NCBI RefSeq assembly: GCF_036181745.1
Contig: NZ_CP108080.1
Span: 3,873,501 to 3,937,500, forward strand
Reading direction: 5' to 3'
Origin: Streptomyces sp. NBC_00259
GTDB taxonomy: Bacteria > Actinomycetota > Actinomycetes > Streptomycetales > Streptomycetaceae
DNA length: 64,000 nucleotides
Part shown: piece after piece, positions 1 to 8,227 of the stretch
Layout: each line of letters opens with the position of its first letter
Position numbering within the stretch: position 1 is the stretch's first letter
Notes under the pieces: generated by a model
Databases searched by the model: none
What the model was told of the DNA's origin: nothing
The model's input: the letters and a program-made list of their open reading frames with translations, nothing else
Made by a program: the position numbers and the translations under genes

Positions 1-60
1 CTGTCCCGTTTCAGCCCCGGGGCGCTGCGTGCGATAGCCAGGTTGGAGCCCCCGCTGTGA
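1..60 (+). CDS. 3' end of an upstream gene (partial)
   Basis: Frame 1 is open from the first base and reads about 19 codons (LSRFSPGALRAIARLEPPL) to a TGA at 58-60. Codon bias is compatible with coding sequence, but the piece is too short to recognise a family. It could also be a chance open frame. Confidence 0.35.
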   Translation: MSRFSPGALRAIARLEPPL

Positions 61-87
61 GCGGCCATGATGTGGTCTCGCCGCGAA

Positions 88-110
88 GGCTCTGCCCGCC
101 GGGCGGAGCC
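88..110 (+). terminator. possible hairpin terminator
   Basis: GGCTCTGCCCG (88-98) pairs with CGGGCGGAGCC (100-110) with one wobble. It lies after the partial gene and 34 bases before the MerR gene. There is no T-tract, as is usual for Streptomyces hairpins. Confidence 0.35.
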
Positions 111-143
111 GCCGCGAAGCAGGGCGTCATGGGGCAGTGAGGA

Positions 144-1091
144 GTGGCCGTGTCCGGGGAGCATGCAGCGGAGTACCGGATCGAGGACCTCGCGCATCAC
201 AGCGGTGCGACGGTCCGGACGATCCGCGCCTACCAGGACCGCGGACTGCTGCCCAAGCCGGTGCGTCGCGGCCGGGCCAATGTGTACGGGGACTCTCATC
301 TGGCCCGGCTGCGGCAGATCGCCGATCTCCTCGACCGGGGATACACCCTGGCCTCGATCAAGGAGTTGCTGGAGGCCTGGGACGCGGGGCGCGGTCTGGG
401 CGGGGTGCTCGGGCTGGTCGCCGAGGTCCACGGCCCGTGGACGGACGAGGAGGCGGACCGGATCACCCGCGCCGAGCTGTACGAGACCTTCGGAGGGAAG
501 CCGGACGAGGAGGCGATCACCGAGGCGGTGGAGCTCGGCGTGCTGGAGCGCGTCCCCGGACGGGACGACGAGTTCCTGGTTCCGAGCCCTCAAGAACTGG
601 CGGTCGCGGCCGAGTTGTTCGCGGCGGGGGTTCCGCTGGCCGCAATCTCCGGACATCTACGGGAACTTCGCGGCCAGGTGGAGCACATCGCCTCCCGTTT
701 CCTGGAGTTCACCACGGAGCATGTCTTCGCCCGGTATCTCGGGCACCGGCCGCCGACGGACGCCGATGCGGCCGAGGCGGCGTCGATGGTTCGCCGGCTG
801 CGGCCGCTCGCGCAGCAGACCGTCGATGCCGAACTGGCCCGTGCCATGCGGCTGTTCGCGACCCGGCATCTTCAGCATCATCTGGGTGCGGAGACGCCGT
901 TGACGCAGGGGGATGAGCCGCAGGCCGTGATGCTGCCGGCGGACACGATTCGGGCCGTTCATCGTCTGGTTGGCCCGGAGAATGCGACGGCGTTCATCGC
1001 CGCTGCCGCCGAACGGGAGGTACACACAAGGACATTGGATGCACTTACGGCAAATCACCTCAAAGACAACACTGTTGATCAAACCCTGTGA
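144..1091 (+). CDS. MerR family transcriptional regulator
   Basis: A 315-residue DNA-binding regulator starting at GTG 144. Residues 11-49 form the MerR winged helix: YRIEDLAHHSGATVRTIRAY is the helix-turn-helix and RGLLPKPVRRGRANVY the wing. The C-terminal 200 or so residues are helical and have no cysteine pattern typical of metal-sensing MerR proteins, so the effector is unknown. It is longer than metal or redox MerR proteins (about 140 residues) and resembles the larger actinobacterial MerR group. It stands alone; the next gene (kptA) follows after a gap holding DnaA boxes. Confidence 0.85.
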   Translation: MAVSGEHAAEYRIEDLAHHSGATVRTIRAYQDRGLLPKPVRRGRANVYGDSHLARLRQIADLLDRGYTLASIKELLEAWDAGRGLGGVLGLVAEVHGPWTDEEADRITRAELYETFGGKPDEEAITEAVELGVLERVPGRDDEFLVPSPQELAVAAELFAAGVPLAAISGHLRELRGQVEHIASRFLEFTTEHVFARYLGHRPPTDADAAEAASMVRRLRPLAQQTVDAELARAMRLFATRHLQHHLGAETPLTQGDEPQAVMLPADTIRAVHRLVGPENATAFIAAAAEREVHTRTLDALTANHLKDNTVDQTL

Positions 1092-1103
1092 ACCAAAGGC
1101 TCG

Positions 1104-1137
1104 TTGTCCACAGAGTCGCCAATTCCCTTGTGGATAA
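1104..1137 (+). promoter_or_regulatory. pair of DnaA boxes
   Basis: TTGTCCACA at 1104-1112 is the Streptomyces DnaA-box consensus. TGTGGATAA at 1129-1137 is the reverse complement of TTATCCACA. A weaker TGTGGAACA follows near 1150. All lie in the MerR-kptA gap. Binding or titration of DnaA is inferred from the sequence and the oriC-proximal setting. Confidence 0.6.
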
Positions 1138-1229
1138 CCTGACTTGGCTGTGGAACAAACATTTCGATCACCATCGTCCGGATGAAAATCGCGTGGCGGT
1201 GCGCTGACATCCGACGGCACTCTGAAGAC

Positions 1230-1772
1230 ATGGACGAACAACGCACCATCAAGGTGTCGAAGTACCTCTCGAAACATCTGCGGCATCAGCCGGAGCGGAT
1301 CGGGCTCGCCCTGGATCCGAACGGCTGGGTCGAGATCGACGAGCTGCTGCGGGCTACCGCCGCGCACGGCTTCCGCATCACCCGGGACGAGCTCGACCAC
1401 GTCGTCGCGGCCAACGACAAACGGCGCTTCATGATCGACGGCGCCCGGATCCGCGCCAATCAGGGCCACACGGTGCAGGTCGACCTGGACCTGCCCGTCA
1501 CCGAGCCACCCGCGTACCTCTACCACGGCACGGTCGGACGCAGTCTGGACGTGATCCGGGCCGAAGGGCTGCGCCCGATGGCACGCCACCATGTCCACCT
1601 GTCCCCGGACCGCGAGACGGCCACCCACGTCGGCGCCCGCCGGGGGAAGCCCGTCGTGCTCTCCGTGGACGCGGGCGCGATGCACCGCGCCGGGCACGTC
1701 TTCCATGTCAGCGCCAACGGTGTCTGGCTCACGGACGCGGTTCCGCCGGAGTTCCTGCGCTTCCCCGGCTGA
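1230..1772 (+). CDS. kptA: RNA 2'-phosphotransferase (Tpt1/KptA)
   Basis: A 180-residue enzyme of the Tpt1/KptA family, which moves an internal RNA 2'-phosphate to NAD+, giving ADP-ribose 1'',2''-cyclic phosphate. SKYLSKHLRHQPERIGL near the N-terminus carries the catalytic Arg-His pair of the LRH motif; NDKRRFMIDG and GARRGKPVV supply the later conserved arginines; YHGT and HVHLSPD fit the NAD-binding fold. An in-frame ATG exists at 1182, but 1230 matches the usual family start just before the SKYLS motif. Bacteria lack the eukaryotic tRNA splicing that makes the known substrate, so the cellular role is unclear. Confidence 0.9.
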   Translation: MDEQRTIKVSKYLSKHLRHQPERIGLALDPNGWVEIDELLRATAAHGFRITRDELDHVVAANDKRRFMIDGARIRANQGHTVQVDLDLPVTEPPAYLYHGTVGRSLDVIRAEGLRPMARHHVHLSPDRETATHVGARRGKPVVLSVDAGAMHRAGHVFHVSANGVWLTDAVPPEFLRFPG

Positions 1773-1842
1773 CCCCCACCCCCGGTCCGCCGCCGCCCTG
1801 TGGCGAGCGGGGCCACGACAGGGCCGACGTACATTGGAGCGC

Positions 1843-2103
1843 ATGACGTCTCCTCTGCGCCTCAGCACCGTGATCCTTCCTGTGCACCGCTGGAACGAGG
1901 GAGGCCGGGCACTGTGGCAGCGCGCCGAGGAGCTCGGTTTCCACGCCGCGTACACCTATGACCACCTGGCGTGGCGAGCCTTTCGCGACGGCCCCTGGTA
2001 CGGCGCCGTGCCCACGCTGACAGCCGCCGCGGCGGCCACCGACACACTTCGCCTCGGCACGCTCGTGACCTCAGTCAAGCCTTTCTCACCTATCGCAGCC
2101 TGA
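1843..2103 (+). pseudogene. truncated F420-type luciferase-like monooxygenase
   Basis: Reads 77 residues clearly homologous to the N-terminus of the intact gene at 7190 (LSTVILPVHRW, GFHAAYTYDHLAWR, FRDGPWYGAVPTLTAA, LGTLVTS). It then diverges abruptly after base 2073 and stops after nine unrelated codons. The intact family is about 310 residues, so three quarters of the protein is missing and the fold cannot form. Nucleotide identity with 7190-7411 is only moderate, so this is a diverged relative rather than a recent duplicate. The breakpoint marks the left edge of the segment carrying the toxin-antitoxin and SNF2/SWIM genes. Confidence 0.85.
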
Positions 2104-2145
2104 CCTGCGAAGATTTCCTTCGGTCAGCTGTCACAGCTGCCCCTC

Positions 2146-2547
2146 TCAGATGCCGATGAGCCGGACACGGTCGCCACACAACCGGGCCATGTCGTCGACG
2201 TCGGAGGTCAGCATGACCACCGGGCCCGGCTGACGCAGGGCCACCTCGGCCACGGTCGCGTCGATCGCGTACCTGTGGCCGTGCAGACCGGCGGCTTTGA
2301 GCAGTTCCGCGGACGCCTTCGCCGCATCCTCGGTCACCGGCTCGACCTTGACTCGGGAGAGCGCCCACCGCAGCCGAGGCATGTTCACCCGCGCATGGCT
2401 GACTTCCACGATGGTGTTGGCACCGATGACGAAATCGGCACCCACGGCATGGAACACCTGGAACATCGCGAGGATCTTGCGGTCCTGGGCGATCCAGGCA
2501 GAAAGCCCCTGGGAGTCCAGTACGACCGTCTCGACATGCTCTTTCAC
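2146..2547 (-). CDS. PIN-domain ribonuclease toxin (VapC-like)
   Basis: A 133-residue PIN-fold protein. Acidic residues expected for Mg2+ binding are visible at D11 (VVLDSQGLSAW), E48 (NTIVEVSHA), D96 (YAIDATVAEVA) and D116 (MLTSDVDDMA). The layout matches VapC-type toxins, which cleave RNA; the target cannot be predicted. The start codon overlaps the last bases of the upstream antitoxin gene, indicating translational coupling. Length is normal and no disabling change is visible. Confidence 0.85.
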   Translation of the reverse strand: MKEHVETVVLDSQGLSAWIAQDRKILAMFQVFHAVGADFVIGANTIVEVSHARVNMPRLRWALSRVKVEPVTEDAAKASAELLKAAGLHGHRYAIDATVAEVALRQPGPVVMLTSDVDDMARLCGDRVRLIGI

Positions 2548-2792
2548 GCCGCGCTAACCGATCCGCCCGTACCCGTCGTCCCAAAGATCCTGGAGCGCGC
2601 CTCCGCCAACTCCTCCTCGGTGAAGGCCCCGTGCTCCTCCTGGTGACGCTGCAGGTCGGCACCGAGCAGTTGGTGCCGCAGTTGCCGCGCCACCGCCTCG
2701 GCGACATAGCCGGAGACGTTGTCGGTGAGCTTCCTGAGCTCGGCGACCTGCTCGCTCGGCAGCGTCACAGTGATACGCGTGGTGTCCGCCAT
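2544..2792 (-). CDS. RHH/CopG-type antitoxin
   Basis: An 82-residue protein starting MADTTRITVTLPSEQVAEL. The ITVTLP strand followed by helical segments is the ribbon-helix-helix DNA-binding signature; the acidic C-terminal half (EEHGAFTEEELAEARSRIF) is the likely toxin-neutralising tail. It lies immediately upstream of and overlaps the PIN toxin by 4 bases, the usual antitoxin-first order. By family knowledge it should repress its own promoter, which lies between 2793 and 2949, a region shared with the divergent helicase gene. Confidence 0.85.
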   Translation of the reverse strand: MADTTRITVTLPSEQVAELRKLTDNVSGYVAEAVARQLRHQLLGADLQRHQEEHGAFTEEELAEARSRIFGTTGTGGSVSAA

Positions 2793-2949
2793 GACCCGAG
2801 CATACTGCGATATGCGCCCCGGGTCGTGTCGCTCGCCACACGTCCGCACGCGGGCGCACCATACCCACTGCCAGCCACACCGGGGCCATGCTTGCCGAAA
2901 GGGAACAGCCGCCGACATCCGGGTTTGAGCAAGGCTGCGCCGACCCGCC

Positions 2950-5889
2950 ATGATGGGCCTGCCTGGTGAGCGGGACGCGGTGAGGGCCGCCTGGAACACG
3001 ATGGGGCGAATGGGCGTGGCACGGGTCGTCGCACGAGAACCACGCACCAGCACAAGGATCACGCCACCGCTCGCCACACCGGAGGCAACCGCCTTCGCGG
3101 TCGCCCTGCTCGACGACGGCTGGGCGGCGGTGTTCCTGCCCGGCGAACCCGCCCGCCTCGGACGGCTGCTGCTCTGGAAGCCCACCGGGGCAGCGGCGGC
3201 AGACGGCACAGTGCCCGAGGGCATCGAATCCGAGTCGGTGGAACTGGTGCTGCCGCACGGCCGGTCGGTCCGACGCCGCAGAGTCGAGGGCTATGCGCTG
3301 CCCGCCGCCGTCGCTGTCGCCGCCCTGGCCGACGCCCGGCCGGCGCATCCGTCCGCCGCGGCCTGGCAAGCCGCCTCCCGCTTCGCGCTGCGGCTGCTCG
3401 CCGACGGCCGTCTCCATCCGGCCCTCACCGACGCCGGCTACGACACGTGGCAGGCGGGTCCCCTCACCGCCGTACAGCGGCAGACGCTGGACGCCCTCGG
3501 CGCCGCCTTCCCACCCCACGCCCACTGCCTGCCCGAACCCGGCCCGGCTCCACTGCGCATCGCGGAACCGGTCGCGCTGGTACGCCAGTTCTGCGACGCG
3601 GTCGCGGACGACCTGGTCCGTACTCCGGCCGCGCCGCTCGCGATGGGGGCGCTGCCGTACGCCTGGCGCGAGGCGCGTGCCGTGCCCGTCCTGCGCGAGT
3701 GGGCCGAGGAGACCGCCGCCGCGTTCACCGCCGACGTCGGCGTCTCGCTGCGTGTCGACCTGCCCGAGGGGCGGCGCCGGGAGTTCCGGGCCGTTCTGCA
3801 GTTGCACACCGCGGCGGATCCGGCGCTCGTCGTAGAGGCCGCACGGCTGTGGAACGAGCCGTCCGAGACCGAGCGCCTCCTCGGCCCTCGCGCCGAGACC
3901 GAGACGCTGCTCGCACTGCGCCGCGGCGCCCGCGTCTGGCCTCCGCTCGACCGGCTGCTGAACGACGCCGCGCCGGACCAGCTGCGGCTGACCGACGAGG
4001 AGGCGTTCGACCTGCTGGGCGACGCCACCGACACGCTGCGCGCCGCCGGTATCGACGTGCACTGGCCGCGCGAGCTGGTCAAGGCGCTCAGCGCGACTGC
4101 CGAGATCGGGCAGCGCACCGCGCCCGGCTCCAGTGCCGGTGGTCTGCTCGACGCCGACGCCCTCCTCGACTTCCGTTGGCAGCTCTCGCTCGACGGTGAG
4201 CCGCTCACCGAGGCCGAGATGGATGTCCTCGCCGAGGCACGCCGTCCCCTCGTCAGGCTGCGCGACCAGTGGGTGGTCGCCGACCCGAAGCTGGTGGCCC
4301 GCGCCCGACGCCGCCGGATGGAATCGCTCACTCCCATGGAGGCCCTGGGTGCCGCGCTGACCGGCGAGGTGGAGCGGGACGGGGAGACGATCACCTGTGC
4401 TGCGGTCGGGGCGCTCGGCGACCTCGTCGCCCGTATCCGTGAGCCCGAGTCCCGTACTCCCGCCACCCAGCCCGCCGCTCTGAAGGCCACGCTGCGCGAC
4501 TACCAGAAGCGGGGTCTGGCCTGGCTGGCGGAGATGTGCGAGCTCGGCCTCGGCGGCTGCCTCGCCGACGACATGGGCCTGGGCAAGACCATCACCCTGC
4601 TCGCCCTGCACCTGCACCGCCAGACCGACCCCGCCACCGCGGGTCCCACCCTCGTCGTATGCCCCACCTCCCTGCTCGGCAACTGGCAGCGCGAGGCCGC
4701 CCGGTTCGCGCCCGCCACCCCCGTGCGCCGCTACCACGGTGGCGACCGCCACCTCAAGGACCTGGCCGGGGACGAGATCGTCCTGGTCACCTACGGTGTC
4801 CTGCGCCGCGACCGCGATGCCCTCGCCGAGAGCGCCTGGTCGCTGATCGCCGCCGACGAGGCCCAGCACGTCAAGAACCCCTATGCCGTCACCGCCCGCG
4901 AACTGCGCGCCCTGCCCGCCCGCGCCTGCGTCGCCCTGACCGGTACCCCCGTGGAGAACAACCTCTCCGAGCTGTGGGCGCTCCTCGACTGGACCACGCC
5001 CGGGCTCCTCGGCCCGCTCGCCGCCTTCCGTGACCGCCACGCCCGCGCGATCGAGTCGGGCGAGGACCCGCAGGCCGCCGAGCGGCTGTCCCACCTCGTC
5101 CGCCCGTTCCTGCTGCGCCGCCGGAAGTCCGACCCCGGCATCGCACCCGAACTGCCCGCCAAGACCGAGACCGACCGCGTCGTCCCGCTCACCGCCGAGC
5201 AGGCGAGCCTGTACGAGGCGGTGGTCCGCGAGACCATGGCGAAGATCACCGAAGCCGACGGCATCGCCCGCCGCGGACTGATTCTCAAGCTCCTCACCGC
5301 GCTGAAGCAGATCTGCAACCACCCCGCCCAGTACTTGCGCCAGTCCAGCCCCCTGCACGGCCGCTCGGGCAAACTCGACCTCCTCGACGAACTCGTCGAC
5401 ACCATCACCGCCGAGGGCGAGTCGGTACTGGTCTTCACCCAGTACAAGCAGATGGCGGCTCTGCTGGAGAGACATCTCGCGGAACGAGGCATGCCCACCC
5501 TCTTCCTGCACGGCGGCACGCCCGTCACCGCACGCGAGGAGATGGTGGAACGCTTCCAGCGAGGCGAAGTGCCGGTGTTCCTGTTGTCGTTGAAGGCGGC
5601 CGGCACCGGCCTCAACCTCACCCGTGCCACCCACGTCGTGCACTACGACCGCTGGTGGAACCCTGCCGTCGAGGACCAGGCCACCGACCGCGCCTACCGC
5701 ATCGGCCAGGACAAGCCCGTCCAGGTCCACAAGCTCATCGCCGAAGGCACCGTGGAGGACAGGGTGGCGAAACTGCTGGAATCCAAGCGGGCGCTCGCCG
5801 ACGCCGTCGTCGGCTCCGGCGAAGCCACTCTGACCGAACTGTCCGACGCCGACCTCGCCGAACTCGTCGCCCTGGGGGGGCAGTCATGA
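2950..5889 (+). CDS. SNF2-family helicase/ATPase
   Basis: A 979-residue ATP-driven DNA translocase. The first 480 or so residues fit the bacterial SNF2 helicase-associated region. The ATPase core follows: motif I ADDMGLGKT at 539-547, DEAQ box 636-639, and motif VI QATDRAYRIGQ at 910-920, which is diagnostic of SNF2 rather than other DEAD/DEAH helicases. No methylase or nuclease domain is visible. The start is uncertain: ATGs at 2950, 2953 and 3001 are in frame. It overlaps the downstream SWIM gene by 4 bases (ATGA), so the two are one unit. Function is probably DNA remodelling, repair or defence; the sequence does not decide. Confidence 0.9.
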   Translation: MMGLPGERDAVRAAWNTMGRMGVARVVAREPRTSTRITPPLATPEATAFAVALLDDGWAAVFLPGEPARLGRLLLWKPTGAAAADGTVPEGIESESVELVLPHGRSVRRRRVEGYALPAAVAVAALADARPAHPSAAAWQAASRFALRLLADGRLHPALTDAGYDTWQAGPLTAVQRQTLDALGAAFPPHAHCLPEPGPAPLRIAEPVALVRQFCDAVADDLVRTPAAPLAMGALPYAWREARAVPVLREWAEETAAAFTADVGVSLRVDLPEGRRREFRAVLQLHTAADPALVVEAARLWNEPSETERLLGPRAETETLLALRRGARVWPPLDRLLNDAAPDQLRLTDEEAFDLLGDATDTLRAAGIDVHWPRELVKALSATAEIGQRTAPGSSAGGLLDADALLDFRWQLSLDGEPLTEAEMDVLAEARRPLVRLRDQWVVADPKLVARARRRRMESLTPMEALGAALTGEVERDGETITCAAVGALGDLVARIREPESRTPATQPAALKATLRDYQKRGLAWLAEMCELGLGGCLADDMGLGKTITLLALHLHRQTDPATAGPTLVVCPTSLLGNWQREAARFAPATPVRRYHGGDRHLKDLAGDEIVLVTYGVLRRDRDALAESAWSLIAADEAQHVKNPYAVTARELRALPARACVALTGTPVENNLSELWALLDWTTPGLLGPLAAFRDRHARAIESGEDPQAAERLSHLVRPFLLRRRKSDPGIAPELPAKTETDRVVPLTAEQASLYEAVVRETMAKITEADGIARRGLILKLLTALKQICNHPAQYLRQSSPLHGRSGKLDLLDELVDTITAEGESVLVFTQYKQMAALLERHLAERGMPTLFLHGGTPVTAREEMVERFQRGEVPVFLLSLKAAGTGLNLTRATHVVHYDRWWNPAVEDQATDRAYRIGQDKPVQVHKLIAEGTVEDRVAKLLESKRALADAVVGSGEATLTELSDADLAELVALGGQS

Positions 5890-7139
5890 GCCCGTCCGTC
5901 CCCGGCCCTCGCCGTGCACCCAGCCGCGGCAGGCGTGCCTTCGCGGCGACGTGGTGGGGCCAGGCGTGGGTGACGGCTCTGGAGGACTCCACCCTGGACT
6001 CGGGGCGGCTGTCCCGCGGACGCACCTACGCCCGCCAGGGCATGGTCGGCGCGGTCACCATCGCCCCCGGCCAGGTCAAGGCCGCCGTCCAGGGCAGCCG
6101 TCCGCGCCCGTACCGCTCCGCCGTCCACCTGCCCGTCCTCACCGACGCCCAGTGGGGCACCCTTCTTGACACCATCGCGGCCCGAGCCGGGCATCTCGCG
6201 GCGCTCCTCGACGGTGAGATGCCCGCAGAGCTCATCGACGACGCCCGCCACGCCGGCGTCCCCCTCCTCCCGCAACCCACCGAGCTCGACCCCGAATGCT
6301 CCTGCCCCGACTGGGGCCATCCCTGCAAACACGCCGCCGCGCTCTGCTACGCCATCGCCGCCACCATCGACGACGACCCGTTCGTGCTGTTCACTCTGCG
6401 GGGCCGCGGACGGGACGACGTCCTCGCAGAACTGCGCGCACGCCAGACAGCGGGCCGGACCACCGACGCCCCGCCCGCTCCGGCCGGTGTCCACGCGGCG
6501 GGCGCCTACGCCGCGTGGACCGCCCTGGCCGATCACGCCCCGGGGTGGCCCGGCCTGCCCGACCTGCCCGAAACGTCCGCCCACGACGCCGCGCTGCCGG
6601 TCCCCCCACCGGCCGGCAGCGGTCTCGTCGGCGCGGACCTGGAGCGCCTGATGACCGATGTCTCAGCACGCGCGGCACGGCTGCTGTCGGGCGACGCCAC
6701 CAACCTGCACCTGACCCAGCACCAGGACGCCGTGCGCATCGCCGCGAGCGGCCCCGGCCCTGAGTGGTTCCGCGACCTGGTCCAAAACACCGGCGCCAAC
6801 CCCACCGCCTTCGCCCGTCTCACCCGCGCATGGCGCCACGGCGGCCCCACCGGCATCACCGTCGTCGAACAGCCCCACAGCCCGGAACCGTCGGCGATGA
6901 CAGCAGCCCGTACCGCCCTGACCACGGCCCTCGCCGAGATGACCGACACCCCCGTCCGCCTCAGGGCCTGGCGCAACCGCCTCACCCTCCCCGACCACGG
7001 CATCCAGCTGCGCCTGGGGCCCGACGCCCGCTGGTACCCCTATCTCCAGGAGAACGACAGCGAATGGTGGCCGGCCGCACCGCCCACCACCGACCCCGTT
7101 GCCGCGCTGACCGCGATCTGGCAGCGCACCGGGATGTAG
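5886..7139 (+). CDS. SWIM zinc-finger protein
   Basis: A 417-residue protein translationally coupled to the SNF2 gene. The SWIM motif CxCx(n)CxH is C138, C140, C147, H149 (CSCPDWGHPCKH). The N-terminus (FAATWWGQAWVTALE) and the repeated GRTYARQGMV...I.PG..KA.VQGSRPRPY segment match the conserved actinobacterial SWIM family found beside SNF2 helicases. SWIM fingers bind DNA or protein, so this is likely the helicase's partner subunit. The region after residue 200 is Pro/Ala-rich and poorly conserved. Confidence 0.88.
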   Translation: MSPSVPGPRRAPSRGRRAFAATWWGQAWVTALEDSTLDSGRLSRGRTYARQGMVGAVTIAPGQVKAAVQGSRPRPYRSAVHLPVLTDAQWGTLLDTIAARAGHLAALLDGEMPAELIDDARHAGVPLLPQPTELDPECSCPDWGHPCKHAAALCYAIAATIDDDPFVLFTLRGRGRDDVLAELRARQTAGRTTDAPPAPAGVHAAGAYAAWTALADHAPGWPGLPDLPETSAHDAALPVPPPAGSGLVGADLERLMTDVSARAARLLSGDATNLHLTQHQDAVRIAASGPGPEWFRDLVQNTGANPTAFARLTRAWRHGGPTGITVVEQPHSPEPSAMTAARTALTTALAEMTDTPVRLRAWRNRLTLPDHGIQLRLGPDARWYPYLQENDSEWWPAAPPTTDPVAALTAIWQRTGM

Positions 7140-7189
7140 TAGAAATCCCTCAGCATTTCTCGCAGTCACCGGAGCATAGGGTCGTAGGC

Positions 7190-8122
7190 ATGCGACTGAG
7201 CACCGTAATCCTTCCCATCCACAGGTGGGGCGAGGGACAGAAGGTCTGGCAGCACGCCGAAGACCTCGGGTTTCACACCGCCTACACCTACGACCACCTC
7301 TCCTGGCGCACCTTCCGGGACGGGCCGTGGTTCGGGGCGGTACCCACGTTGACCGCAGCGGCGACAGCTACGCAGAGTATGCGACTGGGTACTCTCGTGA
7401 CCTCGCCGAACTTCCGGCACCCGGTCACCCTCGCCAAGGAACTGATCACTCTCGACGACATCTCCGAGGGCCGCATCACGCTCGGCATCGGGGCCGGCGG
7501 CAACGGCTTCGACGCGACCACCCTGCTGAAGGGCGACGAGGAGCCCTGGACGCCGCGGGAGCGCGCGGACCGCTTCGGTGAGTTCGTGCCCCTGCTGGAC
7601 AAGCTGCTGCGCGAGCCCGCCGGGACGACGCACGAGGGCCGCTTCTATGCCGCGTCCGAGGCGCGGAACGTCCCCGGCTGCGTCCAGCGCCCCCGCCTGC
7701 CCTTCGCCGTCGCCGCCACCGGCCCCCGTGGACTGAAGCTCGCGGCCCGGTTCGGTCAGGCGTGGGTGACGACGGGAGACCCGAAGCTGTACGAGTCGGG
7801 TACCCCCGAGCAGTCGGTCGAGGCCGTCGCCGGACAGCTCGGCAATCTGGGCAAGGCCTGTGCCGAAGCGGGCCGGGACGCTGCCGAGCTCGACAAGATC
7901 CTGCTCACCGGCTTCACCCCCGACTTCAACCCGGCCCTCGCCGCGCCCCGGCTCGGCCGTCCGCTGGACTCCCTGGACGCGTTCGTGGACTTCGCCGGCC
8001 GGCACGCCGAGCTCGGCTTCACCGAGATCGTCGTCCACTGGCCCATCGCGGAGTCGGTCTTCGCCGCTGACCAGGCAGTCTTCGAGCGAATCGCGACGGA
8101 GGCCCTGGCACAGCTGCGCTGA
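7190..8122 (+). CDS. LLM class F420-dependent oxidoreductase
   Basis: A 310-residue luciferase-like monooxygenase fold enzyme of the flavin/F420-dependent TIM-barrel group. Features include the N-terminal strand MRLSTVILPIHRW, TYDHLSWR, GTLVTSPNFRHPVTLAKELITLDDIS (the family core), and LGIGAGGNGFD followed by E..PWTPRERADRF. Substrate is not predictable. The start at ATG 7190 gives full family length and matches the start of the truncated relative at 1843. It follows the SWIM gene by 50 bases. Confidence 0.85.
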   Translation: MRLSTVILPIHRWGEGQKVWQHAEDLGFHTAYTYDHLSWRTFRDGPWFGAVPTLTAAATATQSMRLGTLVTSPNFRHPVTLAKELITLDDISEGRITLGIGAGGNGFDATTLLKGDEEPWTPRERADRFGEFVPLLDKLLREPAGTTHEGRFYAASEARNVPGCVQRPRLPFAVAATGPRGLKLAARFGQAWVTTGDPKLYESGTPEQSVEAVAGQLGNLGKACAEAGRDAAELDKILLTGFTPDFNPALAAPRLGRPLDSLDAFVDFAGRHAELGFTEIVVHWPIAESVFAADQAVFERIATEALAQLR

Positions 8123-8227
8123 CCCGGGAGGCCCGTGGACGCAGCACGGTTACTCGCCGCCAGGGGGCGTGTACTCACATGTGCGACCCCCTGCACGGTA
8201 GTGCGCCTGGTACGGGAGAATGCGTGG

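Noticed and set aside
657..1955. Long minus-strand open frame across merR and kptA
   Set aside because: It is antisense to two well-supported genes, has no recognisable domain, and long antisense frames are normal in high-GC DNA.
2554..5730. 1058-codon antisense frame under the SNF2 gene
   Set aside because: Gly/Val/Glu-rich low-complexity translation typical of antisense of a GC-rich gene; the plus strand has all helicase motifs.
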